A stretch of DNA of 64,000 nt from Thamnidium elegans. Taxonomy: Eukaryota; Mucoromycota; Mucoromycetes; Mucorales; Mucoraceae. Both the position numbers and the translations under genes were made by a program. Below the pieces are notes generated by a model. The model saw nothing but the letters and a program-made list of their open reading frames with translations. It ran no database searches and had not been told where the DNA came from. Shown here one piece after another: positions 12,830-24,516 of this stretch. The first letter of the stretch is position 1; every line of letters begins with the position of its first letter. The stretch lies in NCBI GenBank assembly GCA_025201345.1, contig JAIXMG010000019.1:62001-126000 (forward strand), in the 5' to 3' direction.

Positions 12830-14790
12830 TCAAATTCAGGAGCGTTGATACCAAGGACAGTCATACTTTTTTTTTTTTTTTTATCATTAGATACTTTACA
12901 TTTACTAGAGTATTGGAGAACAGTCAGAAAATCATCAAAGTTCGTAATGTAAGATCTTAGTTCTGTTGTATCTCTTGGTAGTGGTATTGAGCAAATTTCC
13001 ATCATTACATAAAATCCATCAGCTACTAAAGTTATAATATAAAATGTGACTTGTAAAGCAACAATGTGGATTCCAATAACACTATTGTACAGATTAAAGT
13101 TTATAGTATCAGCAGAGATACATCAAATCTAACAAACATATATATTTATCATCTTTTTGATCTTCGCCTTTGACTTCACCAACAATAATAGGACCGGTCC
13201 AATTACTGTTAATAATCTCTCGACAGGCAAAATCTGGTTGTTTGCTACTGTTTTCCAATACTTTGGTGTTTAACCTAAAATAAACACCCTGCTTAACTGC
13301 ATGGTTCTCTCTAATATATATATATATATATATATTACCATAAAAAATGCTTATTTCCATCAGGGATAGTAAACATGGGAGAAAGTATGGAATCAGCGTA
13401 TGTACAAGATAGAGCATTTTCTCGGATTGGGTCCATTAAATTTACTGTGCGAAGAAAGGTTCCTGGGGAACATTATTTGATCCAGGGTTAGTCGATCCTA
13501 AGAGGTAAGGAAGTTCCGTTATTTCAAAGTGCTCAATTTATTGGACCGCCTATCAAAAGGGATTCTTTTTTTGAATAAGGTTATCTAAACCAGTAATTAT
13601 AGAGTCGATGGGGTGAAACGTTGCATCATCAGAAGTCAGATTAGATACGCGTTTGGCCGCTTGTTTAGAAGTAATATATCCCTTTTTTTTTAATTGCTAA
13701 AATAGTCAAAATGACCTTTAGATGACCTGTAAAAATCCCCCCCCCCAAATGTAGTTCATTTAACTTACTTTTTAAAATGTCGTCAATTTGATATGTTTGT
13801 CAAAATCCTTATCTTCAATTTTAAAATCAAGTTCAATATTGAATAACACTTTAGAAAAAAATAATCTGACATCATCTTACTGTGTTGTCCAGGCTTTATT
13901 AACAACACATTATTTATCGCTAAAAACTCATGGGTATTCGATTCGAGATTGTTCCCATTTAAATGTAAGGATTCTCAAATTGTGATATAAAATTAGAGGG
14001 GTCCAAATCCTCTATCCTAGTAAAGTATATTCGCAAGTTTTAAAGTACCAGTAGATGTAGTGCTATTTTCAGTAAACCAAATAGTTCACTAAAATATTGT
14101 GTTGGTATAATTAGTCTCATAGAATTAATAATCATAAGCTTGCTCAATCTCCTTTTTCCTTTTGTAGATTTTTAGGGTGACAAGGACTTGATTTTGCAAC
14201 AACATGATCAGACCTTTGCTTTTTTGATATAATATCTTCAGAACCTTTCTACAAGAACAATAGCATTTATAACTGATAATAATAGGTAATAATAATAAAA
14301 TTCGCATATCTACCAAAAACACACTTGTTGTTATGATTCGAAATATTTACGTTTCTCTTCACCTTATTGAAAACTAGAAAAAAAAATTTTCTTTTAACAA
14401 AAAGCACATAATACTCTGGTTACTTTGAGGTGTTTGTAGTTTTCATTCTTGCTACGTAACGATTAAAACCAAGTTAGTTTCACGAAAGTTGGCATTCTTA
14501 TGCATTAAAAGTATAAAGACTAACCATGTTCCGGATCTGGGGGAACTGTGTTTCTTTTGAAAGAGTTAATAACTGTGCCAGTTAAATAAATAAAAACTTA
14601 CTAATAAGTCAATCAATTCTTCAACCTTCCCTTTTATTTTCGTCCCAAAGTTTTCAGAGTTTCTTATCACCAATAAATCCTTCTTCATACAATCCTTCAC
14701 TTCTGAAAAGCCCTCACCTTCTAAATATCTAAGGAAGGCTTTTCTTTTAATGTTCTATTCATTAGATAGCACTTCCAGAAAGTTTTTTTT
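12830..14790 (-). pseudogene. Decayed multi-exon gene of a Mucoromycota-type family with a PD...EVK signature
   Basis: Scattered protein-like segments lie in one order on the minus strand but are broken by stops and frame changes. From 5' to 3' they include YLEGEGFSEVKDCMKKDLL (about 14640-14740), EDIISKKQRSDHVVAKSS (about 14190-14250), HEFLAINNVLLIKPGQHSK (about 13870-13930), KQAAKRVSNLTSDDATFHP (about 13600-13670), DPIRENALSCTYADSILSP (about 13380-13440), QPDFACREI followed by GPIIVGEVKGEDQ (13160-13250), and TFYIITLVADGFYVMMEI (about 12990-13050). The last two resemble a large uncharacterised family I recall from Mucoromycota proteomes. The PDF...GEVK spacing suggests a PD-(D/E)XK nuclease-like core; that is inference. 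Boundaries are approximate. Confidence 0.55.
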
Positions 14791-14807
14791 TTTTTTTTTT
14801 TTTTTTT

Positions 14808-15140
14808 GGTTAATCCTTGGTACATCACCATTTACGCCACAAGTGCCAATTTAGAGAAATTCCTGCATCGACACCACCATATCATAAATAAATATTTAGA
14901 CATTTGAGTATATAGAAGGTACTTGTTTGTATATGAATTCATTGCTAAAAAAAAAAAGGAAGGAAAAAAGAAGGATGGGATAAATAGGCCATTTTAATCA
15001 TGATAAAACGGGGGTTTATTCAACCATGATAAAATGGGGTTTATTCAATCATGTAAAGTACCTGTTATTGTTGGATGTGCACCAAAGAGAAAAAAATTTT
15101 ACGTCATAAATTGGCACAGGTGGTGCACCAAGAATTAACC
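14808..15140. mobile_element. 333-bp element with long imperfect terminal inverted repeats
   Basis: The left end begins GGTTAATCCTTGGTACATCA and continues to GTGCCAATTTA. The right end, read on the opposite strand, begins GGTTAATTCTTGGTGCACCA and continues to TGTGCCAATTTA. The arms are about 45 bp. T-tracts lie directly outside both ends. Inside, a 25-bp unit around CATGATAAAATGGGGTTTAT is tandemly duplicated (about 14996-15046). There is no coding capacity, so this is a MITE-like non-autonomous element. It lies only about 115 bp upstream of the TRM61-like start codon. Confidence 0.72.
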
Positions 15141-15255
15141 TTTTTTTTTTTTTTAGAAGGTAAATTTTAAACTTGCATTAAAGGTCCGTCCTTTTTTTTA
15201 AAAAAAAAAATTCTTTTTTAGAATAAAAAATTGCAAGGATCCTTTTCTACTTTAT

Positions 15256-16433
15256 ATGTTTGCCATTACAAAACGATACAGTCATGCGCTGACTTTAGTA
15301 CGCCAAAGTGTTCGCTCATTTACTACATTTGAACAAGGCGATTTTTGTATGTTACGTCAAGTTAAAACCAACAAAAAATTCTTTATTGGTCCACTCGAGG
15401 TGACAGGTGAAAGAGGTATGAAGGGTGGTAATATTTCTCATGATAACATTATCGGTAAAAAACCTAGATCAATTATTCGCACCAGTAACGGTAAGTTTTT
15501 CACCCCACCTGTAAAAAAAAAAGGAGGCAATTCATTTTTTTTTTTTTTTTTTTTTTTTCCTGTGTAGAAAAAGACATGATTGGATATATGGCTCATTTTC
15601 CTACTTTGGAAGAGTAAGTCTTTTTTTTTTTTTATAAAAAAAAGAGAGGGGTACTTTTTTTCTTATGTTTTCTCACTAGATTTGTAGTAAACGTACCTCG
15701 TGCTTGTACACCTATTTATCCTAAAGATGCTTCTACTATTGCAAGTATTGTCTTTTCTTTTAGAAAAAAAAAAAAAAAAAAAAAAAAGAGAAGAAAAATC
15801 TAAACGATATTCTAGGTACAAATGCTTGATTTAGAACCCGGTCATCGAGTACTTGAAGCAGGAACAGGAAATGGATCACTTACATTATATATGGCCAGAG
15901 CAGTAGCAGGAGGAGGAGACAGTATAGGACATATCGACTCATTTGATATTCGTGAGTCACATTCGAATACAGCACGTAAACATATCGAACGTTACGCTCG
16001 TGGTCGATACCAACCCATTGTTAAGCTTCATATTGGAGCAGTAGCCGATACACTTCCTCAGTTAATGGAACCCGCTGAACAATACGATGCGATTGCATTG
16101 GATATGCCCGAGCCTTGTGATCAGATCCCTCGATTATTACCTTTTCTTCGTAACGACCGATTCTTGGTTTGTTATTTACCTAATATGACGCAGGTACTTG
16201 CACTTGCTGAATTGATTATTGATTTACCGTTGGTGATGGAAGATTGTATTGAAGCCGAGTGGAAAGAATGGGAAGTGAGAGCAACACATATTAAACATCG
16301 GCTCAAGAAAGTAGCGGAAGGGGAAGAAGATACGGTTCCTACAGATGCTTGGGTGTGTAGACCTAAAAACTTTGATGTTAAAGGTCACACCGCTTTCCTT
16401 GTCAAGTTAAGAAAATCAGCTGCTGTTTTATAA
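15256..16433 (+). CDS. TRM61-like tRNA (adenine-58-N1) methyltransferase, probably mitochondrial
   Basis: SAM-dependent methyltransferase of the TRM61/GCD14 family, which forms m1A58 in the T-loop of tRNA. The N-terminus (KRYSHALTLVRQSVRSFTTF) looks like a mitochondrial presequence, so the TRMT61B-type mitochondrial role is preferred over the nuclear Trm61. An N-terminal beta domain (RSIIRTSN, EKDMIGYMAHFP) is followed by YPKDASTIASI and the SAM motif LEPGHRVLEAGTGNGSLT. IALDMPEP forms the catalytic acidic motif and is followed by LVCYLPNMTQV. Four exons are joined by introns of about 15492-15566, 15615-15680 and 15748-15815; the third appears to use a GTCTTT donor. Spliced length is about 320 residues. 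Confidence 0.85.
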
Positions 16434-16556
16434 ACCAAACAAAAATTAGACTCTTTATACATAAAAAATAATAATAATAATAATAATAATGGTTTCCATG
16501 TATTTTTCTCTCTCTTTCTTTCTTTTTTTTATTTTTAATATTTTTTTTTTCCCATC

Positions 16557-16852
16557 ATGTCGCCTAGTTACCATATTAAACTCAACAAAGACTTTAATCA
16601 AATGAATGAGTATAATAGAAAGAATCCGTCTGCTGTCAAAAAGAATAATTTCATTGCTTTAACAGATCATTCTCAACGTACTAGTAAATTATTACCTTAT
16701 ATTTCTTCTATGGTAAAAAAATAAAATAGATATAAAAAATAAATAATTGCCCTGTATTTATTTCATTTTTTTTTTAGCAACAAAGAAAAGTAAATGAAAA
16801 GGAATTCTTATTGAATGCCCATAGTCCAAAAAACGCCGTAATATCGTCATAG
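16557..16852 (+). CDS. Small orphan protein, two exons
   Basis: Not recognised. Two exons (about 16557-16711 and 16779-16852), joined by a GTAAAA...TTTTAG intron, give about 76 residues. The protein begins MSPSYHIKLNKDF and ends AVISS. It is polar, with several Lys, Asn and Gln residues, and has no signal peptide or membrane segment. Support comes from the T-rich leader just before the ATG, a good intron and in-frame continuation to a stop about 120 bp before the ferritin gene. Homologs in related fungi would be the decisive test. Confidence 0.55.
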
Positions 16853-16969
16853 CTTTAAAACTGTTACACAATATTATGCGACAAATTAAAACCCTCTTTT
16901 TTCTTGATTACCTTTTTTTTTTCCTTTTCTTTCCCCCTACTTTATAAAAAATAAAAAAAATAAAAATAA

Positions 16970-17705
16970 ATGGTTATTGAATCACTTGCTAAACAAAATT
17001 TTGTTACTGCTTCCGAGGAAGCTATTAATCAACTAATTAGAATGTATCAAACAGCTCAACAAACTTATTTAGCTGCTTCGGCATACTTTGATAAAGCGGA
17101 TGTAACCTTACCTGTAAAGTATAATAACTCCAACTATTTATTATTATTTATAATAACCTTTTTTTCCTTCTAAAACCAGGGGTTTACAAAATATTTTCAT
17201 GAACGCGCTGAAAATGAAGGTAAATTGGCTCAACACTTGATTGATTATCAAATAACGCGTGGTGGTATCTGTGTTATTTCACCTCTTGCCGAGCCACAGG
17301 TAGCTCAATACAATTGTAAAGTTATTCTTGTTAACAGCTATTCTTTTTTTTTTAAAAAAAATAGAATGATTGGAAAAGTGCAACTGCAGCAGTTGAAACT
17401 TGTTTATCTCTTGAAAAGGATGTAAATAAGGCGTTATTGGGTTTAGCTGCACTTGCTTTTAACAATAACGATTCTCATTTACGCCATACTTTAAAGTAAT
17501 GTATCTTTTTGTGTGTGTGTAATTTCACCACTGATTATTATTTTTTTTTTTTTTTGGATGTAGGGGTGGTCATTTGAATATCAAGGTAGAAACCATTGCT
17601 AATGTAGCTAAAGGATATACACAATTGCAAAGAGTTGGTGGAGAAGGTCTCGGGTTACATTTGCTTGACACCGATTTGTATCAGCATGAAAAATTTGTTG
17701 TTTAA
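16970..17705 (+). CDS. Ferritin with degenerate ferroxidase centre
   Basis: Four-helix ferritin of about 175 residues in four exons, in the iron-storage family that is retained in Mucoromycota but lacking from most other fungi. Recognised from LAKQNFVTASEEAINQLI, LPGFTKYFHERAEN, QITRGG, NDWKSATAAVETCLSLEKDV and NDSHLRHTL, all aligning without gaps to eukaryotic H-ferritin helices. By that alignment, human H residue Glu27 becomes Tyr, His65 becomes Leu and Gln141 becomes Lys, while Tyr34, Glu62 and Glu107 are kept. The di-iron site is therefore unlikely to be fully active, and the protein may be an L-type-like structural subunit needing an active partner. The C-terminal helix E region is short. 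Introns: about 17115-17179, 17300-17364 and 17499-17564. Confidence 0.88.
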
Positions 17706-17803
17706 AAAAATAAAAAGACATCTCAAAAAAAAAATAATGGGTTCCTTTTTTTTTTTTAATATCTTTAAAAAAGATCTATTGACATGTAAGTCTTATCCAC
17801 CCC

Positions 17804-17835
<32 letters not shown>

Positions 17836-18125
17836 GAAGAGGCAGGAAAAGAACGTTTCAATGAGTTGGATTATATCTGTATGCTTTGCTCAGTTTCTTA
17901 TAAAGTGGATATATGATTATCCTCCTATCCATCATCACTTTGTTGAAAGTTTTTTTAACACACACATATCAAAAACCCCGAAATAAATAGTAGCGCCGGT
18001 TTAATAACAATTATGATGTAAAAAAAAGACTCCCATGTGGTACATATTTTTTTTCTGTTTCTCTTTTTTTTTTTTCTTCTCTCTCTCTTCTTTATTACTA
18101 TTATTATTTATTATTATTATTAACT
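17706..18125. other. Intergenic region, ferritin 3' / arrestin promoter
   Basis: About 420 bp of A-runs and T/C-rich tract immediately before the arrestin ATG, the leader style seen across the window. No iron-responsive stem-loop (CAGUGN) was recognised near the ferritin gene. Confidence 0.45.
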
Positions 18126-18832
18126 ATGCCAAATAGCTTATCTAATTTAACAGATGGTATTGTAGAAACTGGTAGTATTACACATACTATTGGTAATATA
18201 GCTCGAGCAGCCACCACTCGTCACAGACACTCCACACATTTATCTAGTTCTGCTTTACCTGTACCACCACCACCTCAGCATACCAATATACATCAGGATA
18301 CTGCACATACAGACCATACGACAGCCTCCAACATATCACAATCTCCTTCTTCTGCGTCCCATCTAGACCACAGACGTAGCTCACAAGTTGGATTAGTTGA
18401 AGGTCAAACTAGTAATATGATAATCGAATTTGATGGTGGTACTCATGTCATTGTTAGACCTAACCGTATTATTCGAGGTAATACCGAAAATAAAAAAATG
18501 GAAATGTTATATTGATCATGTCCTTTTTTTTTTCTGTGTATATCTAGGTAAAGTTGTCTTGAATGCAGCTGATCGATTATATGTCACAAGAGTTCGAATA
18601 AAGGCAAATATTTGACAGTTTCATATACATGTATATGTGTATAACACATATATAAAAAAAAAAATAACACTTTTTTTTTTTCTTTTTTCTTTTTAGTTTC
18701 GTGCAGAAGAAATAGCTATTGTTAGAGTGGATGAAGGAGGCGATAGTAAAGTAGGTGATCGTATACATCAAAGAATAAACACTTTCTTTGAAGTGGATTG
18801 GAAACTTTGGGGAAACGATGCTACACGTAATA

Positions 18833-18881
<49 letters not shown>

Positions 18882-20132
18882 GACATTGTATATTTAACTT
18901 TTTTCGTTATAGCTTACTCACAAGCAGGATGGGATGAGTTAGAACCAGGAAAATACGAATTTCCATTTGCTTTAAAGGTAAGAAACTCATACTTTGATAT
19001 ATAAACAAGCATCTAAAAAGTAAAAGATATTTAGTTTCCAAATGTAAATTATCCGCCGTCTATGGAAGAGCCTAAAGGTTTTAGCATTCGATATGTTTGG
19101 ACAGCTCAAGTGGATGGACCGGCTCTTCAATCTGGTGTAAAAAGTAGAGAATACTTAACCCCTTATAGACCTATCATTGTCTCTACCCCAGGTATGCTTC
19201 TTTTTGGTTTTTTTATATATATATTGTTGCTCCCTTTTCTTATATGTATAAATTTCAGATCGCGAATGGCAATTTAGAAAGACTTTAACAAAAGATAAAA
19301 GAACTCCTGTTATTGAAGTTGCTGCCAAACTATTGAAGCAATCTTATTGTCCAGGTAATCTTTTTTTATAAAAAAAAAAAAAAAATATAGATGTTTTCTC
19401 TCTCTCTCTTACTCACATCTAAAAAAATAAAATATAGATGAGCCATTTGTAATGCATCTTAAAATGTTTTCAGGTCAATCAGATTCCCGAATTACGGGCG
19501 TCAGTTTCAAGTTCCGAAAACATCATGAAGGAAAGATGCTTGTGCAAAGAGGAACTGCATTTCGAGAGCATGTACGTACTGTCCTTCAAGGATCTATACC
19601 GATCAGTGGCCTAGACTCAATATTTGATGAAGATGTTTCATTTAACGTGCCTACAAGGCTGGTGTCACCTTCTTTTATATCCCATCATACTAGAGTTTAT
19701 TATGATATCCAGTTTCAAGTGAGTTTAGAGCACGGCGGGTTGTTCAAGTCGACACATGTGATGGATTTTGCCATTCCTATCACCGTAGCGAATTTACCGT
19801 ATGACCAGCTGTTGCGTATTCCTTGTTTGACATCAATCGAATTTTACAAGACTAGTAAACAGTGTCCTCAGTTCTTTGATCCTGGATTAGAAGAACCTCC
19901 AGAGCAGTCTGCGTTACCAAGTGGTCTGATGGGATCGATTCAAGCTGCTTTGATGACTTCCACTCCTAGAGACGAACCGCCTAATTATTTTAGTATCCCG
20001 ACTTTACCCCCTCAATTAGAACTACGAAAGGAGCGTAAAGAAAAATCTGTTTATTTAACTCGGATTGCAAGAGGCGGTGTTGAATTAGCTGATGCCATTG
20101 TCATTACCGGTTTATTTGATGAAAGCTGGTAA
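18126..20132 (+). CDS. Alpha-arrestin with PPxY motif
   Basis: Arrestin-domain protein, a probable adaptor that brings Nedd4/Rsp5-type ubiquitin ligases to membrane transporters. A Ser/Pro/His-rich N-terminal tail is followed by the arrestin N-domain (VIVRPNRIIRGKVVLN, LEPGKYEFPFALKFP, IRYVWTAQVDG). The arrestin C-domain lies mainly in the last long exon (19440-20132; RITGVSFKFRKHHEG, THVMDFAIPITVANLPYD). A PPNY motif (19977-19988) is the likely ligase-binding site. At least six introns are present; one holds an uninterrupted 47-base A run (18834-18880). Length is about 490 residues. Confidence 0.85.
18834..18880. repeat. Poly-A tract, 47 bases, in an arrestin intron
   Basis: Uninterrupted run of A on the + strand within an intron. 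Its length may be affected by sequencing or assembly error. Confidence 0.9.
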
Positions 20133-20282
20133 AAAAAAAAAAAAAACTCTTTGTACATAATAATAAATATACTAGTTATAAAGCTATTTATATATGGGTT
20201 GACAACTTTTTTTTTTTTGTAATAAATAAGCCCTCACTTTTTTTTTTGTCTTTTCATCAATTTTTTATCTGTGTATAATTTA

Positions 20283-20704
20283 ATGAACCAAACCATCAAT
20301 AGAAAACTGTTTATAAAACCCTCTACACTAAGGTAAATTGTATATATATATCTGCTTTTTTTTTTTTAAAAAAAAAATATCGACTATTTTCATATGTGTG
20401 TGCGTGTAGACCTGATGATTTACTTCCGTACATGTCGTCAAGTCCCCAATATCATTTTCAAGATAACGAAAAGACACTAGTGCGTGAATACGAACCTATG
20501 TACCATTGCGGTGACAAAATAAGACCTAACCATGTTTCACCTCCCAAGACACTAAATCATCATACGAGGTCAGCCATTGTTGGTATCACTCTCGTTGATA
20601 AACCAGTTTCTACTAGCAGTAGTAGTAGCAACAGTAAAAAAGAATCCAAAATATCATTATGGATTTCAAAATTTAAAACCTTTATAAAAGTTGGAAAAAA
20701 ATAA
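20283..20704 (+). CDS. Small orphan protein with basic Ser-rich C-terminus
   Basis: Not recognised. A 50-base first exon (20283-20332, MNQTINRKLFIKPSTL) splices across a GTAAAT...TGTAG intron to an exon starting near 20410 and ending at 20704. This gives about 114 residues. The middle has DDLLPYMSSSPQYHF, and the tail is a polyserine run followed by basic-hydrophobic WISKFKTFIKVGKK, which could be an amphipathic membrane-binding helix. Its stop codon lies four bases from the stop of the convergent universal-stress-protein gene. There is no known domain. Confidence 0.6.
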
Positions 20705-20708
20705 CTTT

Positions 20709-21335
20709 TTATTTAACGATCAATACAGGGCAGTGAACGTGAGATTGTACATAGTCACTGAAACTTCCTACAAAAAATCTATAATATATATATATCAGTA
20801 TGTTGTTCTTTTATATATACGCAAAAAATAAAAATGTTGTTTGTTTACCTTTTCCATGCAGATAAGTTTCTACTTCCCATAATCAAACAGTCCATTGTTT
20901 CGGTATCTAAATAATTGATCAAGAGGTCGTAGGCTTGTGTTCCGTAGGTTTTAAATACATGCTGCTTGACTTTAAATCCTGCATCGGACAACTTTTTAAC
21001 AACGGATTCCATAGCAACTAATTTTTCTTGCATCAACTACTGTACATATTAACATCAAATAAATTTATGTGTGCGTGTGTGTATGTATACCTCTTTTTCA
21101 ATAGACTCAAACGAATCTGTAGGTGGCAACTCGGGGGATTCTATTATACGTGTGTCAATAACTATTTTGTGCCCATAGTGTTTTGAAATATTTTACCAAA
21201 CTCTGAATCTAATTCAATGACCATGATGGTATGAATCTCGTCATTAGGTTTCAAAAAGTTTTCAATAGACCATTGAATAGTCTTGATTGCTTCTTCAGAA
21301 GAAGGATCGATAGCAAAAGCAATTTGACGCGGCAT
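20709..21335 (-). CDS. Universal stress protein (UspA fold)
   Basis: UspA-family protein of about 140 residues in four exons. It begins MPRQIAFAIDPSSEEAIKTI, the first strand and nucleotide-binding region. It continues with DEIHTIMVIEL, then VKKLSDAGFKVKQHVF and MDCLIMGSRN, and ends DYVQSHVHCPVLIVK. The final segment matches the usual S-x-x-x-x-V-x-x-H-x-x-C-P-V-L-I-V signature. The third intron most likely uses an acceptor ending GAAG, because the nearer TAG would bring in a stop. Usp proteins bind ATP or AMP and are linked to stress tolerance, but the specific role is unknown. It is convergent with, and almost touches, the gene ending at 20704. Confidence 0.86.
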
Positions 21336-21894
21336 GTAAGTTTGTTAAAAAAGGAAAAAGGAAAAAAGACAAAAGGAAAAAAAAAAAAGAAAGAGACTTG
21401 CATCATTTTCCTTGTGAATATAGTTCGACTTTTTTTTTTATTTATGTGGGGTAACACGCAACTAGAGTGTTCAACGAAACCTGTTTTGCATGGATACAGT
21501 AAAAAACACGCAACTAATAACAGCTTCAAAATAAATACAAAGTAGCAGTAGTCGTAGCAGTAGTCGTAGTAGCGTGCACACACACACACACACACACAAA
21601 AGGCGATCTTCGTAAACATAGTAAAAACCTTCATACACAAAAATAAGGTTTTTTGTTTCACAAGAAGAGGAAAAGAGATTAATCATCAGTGCACTACATA
21701 CGATCTTTTTGCTTACAAGAAATGACCAAAAATAGTATAGCTGTCATACTTTATCGTATGCATGGGCTTATTAGTTTTTTCGGGTGAAAGCGACTTACAT
21801 TTAAAAAAGGAACTTTTTAATCTCTTTTTTCTTTCTTTCTCTTTTTTTTTTACTTTCTTTAACTTTCTTACAATAAGAACAAAAAAAAAAAAAA
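21336..21894. promoter_or_regulatory. Divergent intergenic region with (CA)n repeat
   Basis: About 560 bp between the divergent universal-stress-protein gene and the small orphan gene at 21895. It holds a (CA)n microsatellite (21576-21598), a GTAGCA-type triplet run just before it, and T-rich leader sequence. No protein-like frame is present. Confidence 0.5.
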
Positions 21895-22140
21895 ATGTCA
21901 AACGCATTAGAGATCAAGAAGCTTTGGAAAAGAAGAGAATCATCTAAACCATTACTTGTAGATGAAATCAAATTAAGTACAGTCAACGTATCTGGTATTT
22001 ATTTACCACCTTCACCTACCAGCAGCGAAGACCAAAGTCCAACGAATAATTACTTTGGATCAAACCAAAACTTTTATATACCTTGTAGTGATAAATTAAC
22101 ATATAAAAGACAACTTTATACCCCATCTCAAATTATATAA
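21895..22140 (+). CDS. Small orphan protein, 81 residues, single exon
   Basis: Not recognised. Intronless frame beginning MSNALEIKKLWKRRESSKPL. It has a Pro/Ser segment with possible proline-directed phosphosites (LPPSPTSSEDQSPT) and ends LYTPSQII. A pyrimidine-rich leader and A-tract precede the ATG as in other genes here. It converges on the XLF-like gene with 14 bases between the stops. The non-repetitive composition argues that it is coding. Confidence 0.55.
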   Translation: MSNALEIKKLWKRRESSKPLLVDEIKLSTVNVSGIYLPPSPTSSEDQSPTNNYFGSNQNFYIPCSDKLTYKRQLYTPSQII

Positions 22141-22154
22141 AAAAATAAATAAAT

Positions 22155-23227
22155 TTAGAGTCTTTTTAATCTTTTTGGTGCAGTTGGCTTTTGTTGTTGT
22201 TTTAGATTGTATTCTTCCAAGTCTCGCTTTCGTTTTAATTCTTTTTCGTTTTTTTGTTCTTGTTTTCGTCTCAACTCCTAATATTATAATTTCGGTTTAT
22301 GATAAGGTTTAAAAAAGTTTCTCGTGATTTGTGAATAATATATATATATATATTTTACCAAAATGTGTTTGCTCTCTTCACTTGTAAGTTCTTGTGATTC
22401 AGATACAGATGTACTATCTAACAATTAAAATAAATCAGCGCTGGGAAATCACGGACATTATATTGTACTACTTTACTAGTTGCGTTGATCAATAAATTAG
22501 ATAAATAGGCTAAAGATTGGTTTGTATATACTGAAGCAGCTCTTGTCTACATTGTTTTTTTTTTAAAAAAAGAAAAATAAAACAATCGCTTTAATATATA
22601 TATTCATATATATATATATATTATTTACTGATGTGATTTATATAATTACCACTCTAAACTTATCCGGCAAATCCTCTACGCATACATTACACAAACATTA
22701 GTACAGAAAAAAAAAAAAAAAAAAAGATTACCCAGCACATTCTCGGTAAAATAATTGATGATGGTTTGACTTGGTATAATAAAATGCTGTAAAATAAATT
22801 GAGGACCACTAAGATAGTCCTTTGACTGATTCTCTTGATCTAACAAACTGCAATGAAATACCCACGAAAGTGTAGCGATATCATTTTGAGCACATTTCTC
22901 AAGAGGCAAATGAACCTTAACATGGCCCGTAGCTGTTTGAATATCAAAATCGAGCACTTTAGCAGCAAACGTAGCTTTAAGTCTATTTAATATTAAATCA
23001 CACGCAGCAGTGTCCTTTAATTCCATTCCAAGTCCCTGTAACGCGTCTTGCTTCATGCGTTCAAATGTACCGTGTTCAAACCAAACCAGGCACAGGTCAG
23101 TAAGTAGGAACAAGTACTCGTTTGCGTCTGTGAACTTGTACTTGAAATAATATATCTTGTTTTTACTTCGGCGCATAATCCATGAACATTCTAATAAATC
23201 TTTGTCATGTTGAATACTAATTAGCAT
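22155..23227 (-). CDS. XLF/Nej1-like non-homologous end-joining factor
   Basis: Probable XLF/Cernunnos-family (Nej1) factor that bridges broken DNA ends with XRCC4 and ligase IV. The N-terminal head has ECSWIMRRSKNKIYYFKYKF, followed by EYLFLLTDLCLVWFEHG. WVFHCSLLDQENQ, FILQHFIIPSQTII and a predicted stalk follow. Five exons are inferred. The last ones encode VSESQELTSEESKHILELR, a charged helix and a C-terminus ending APKRLKRL. That basic tail resembles the Ku-binding motif found at XLF C-termini, although the terminal aromatic residue is absent. Length is about 260 residues. The assignment rests on head-domain pattern and tail, without an alignment score. Confidence 0.72.
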
Positions 23228-23275
23228 TTTTATTTATTTTTTTAAAAAAAAAAAGGAAAAAAAGGGGTTAAAAAT

Positions 23276-24516
<1,241 letters not shown>

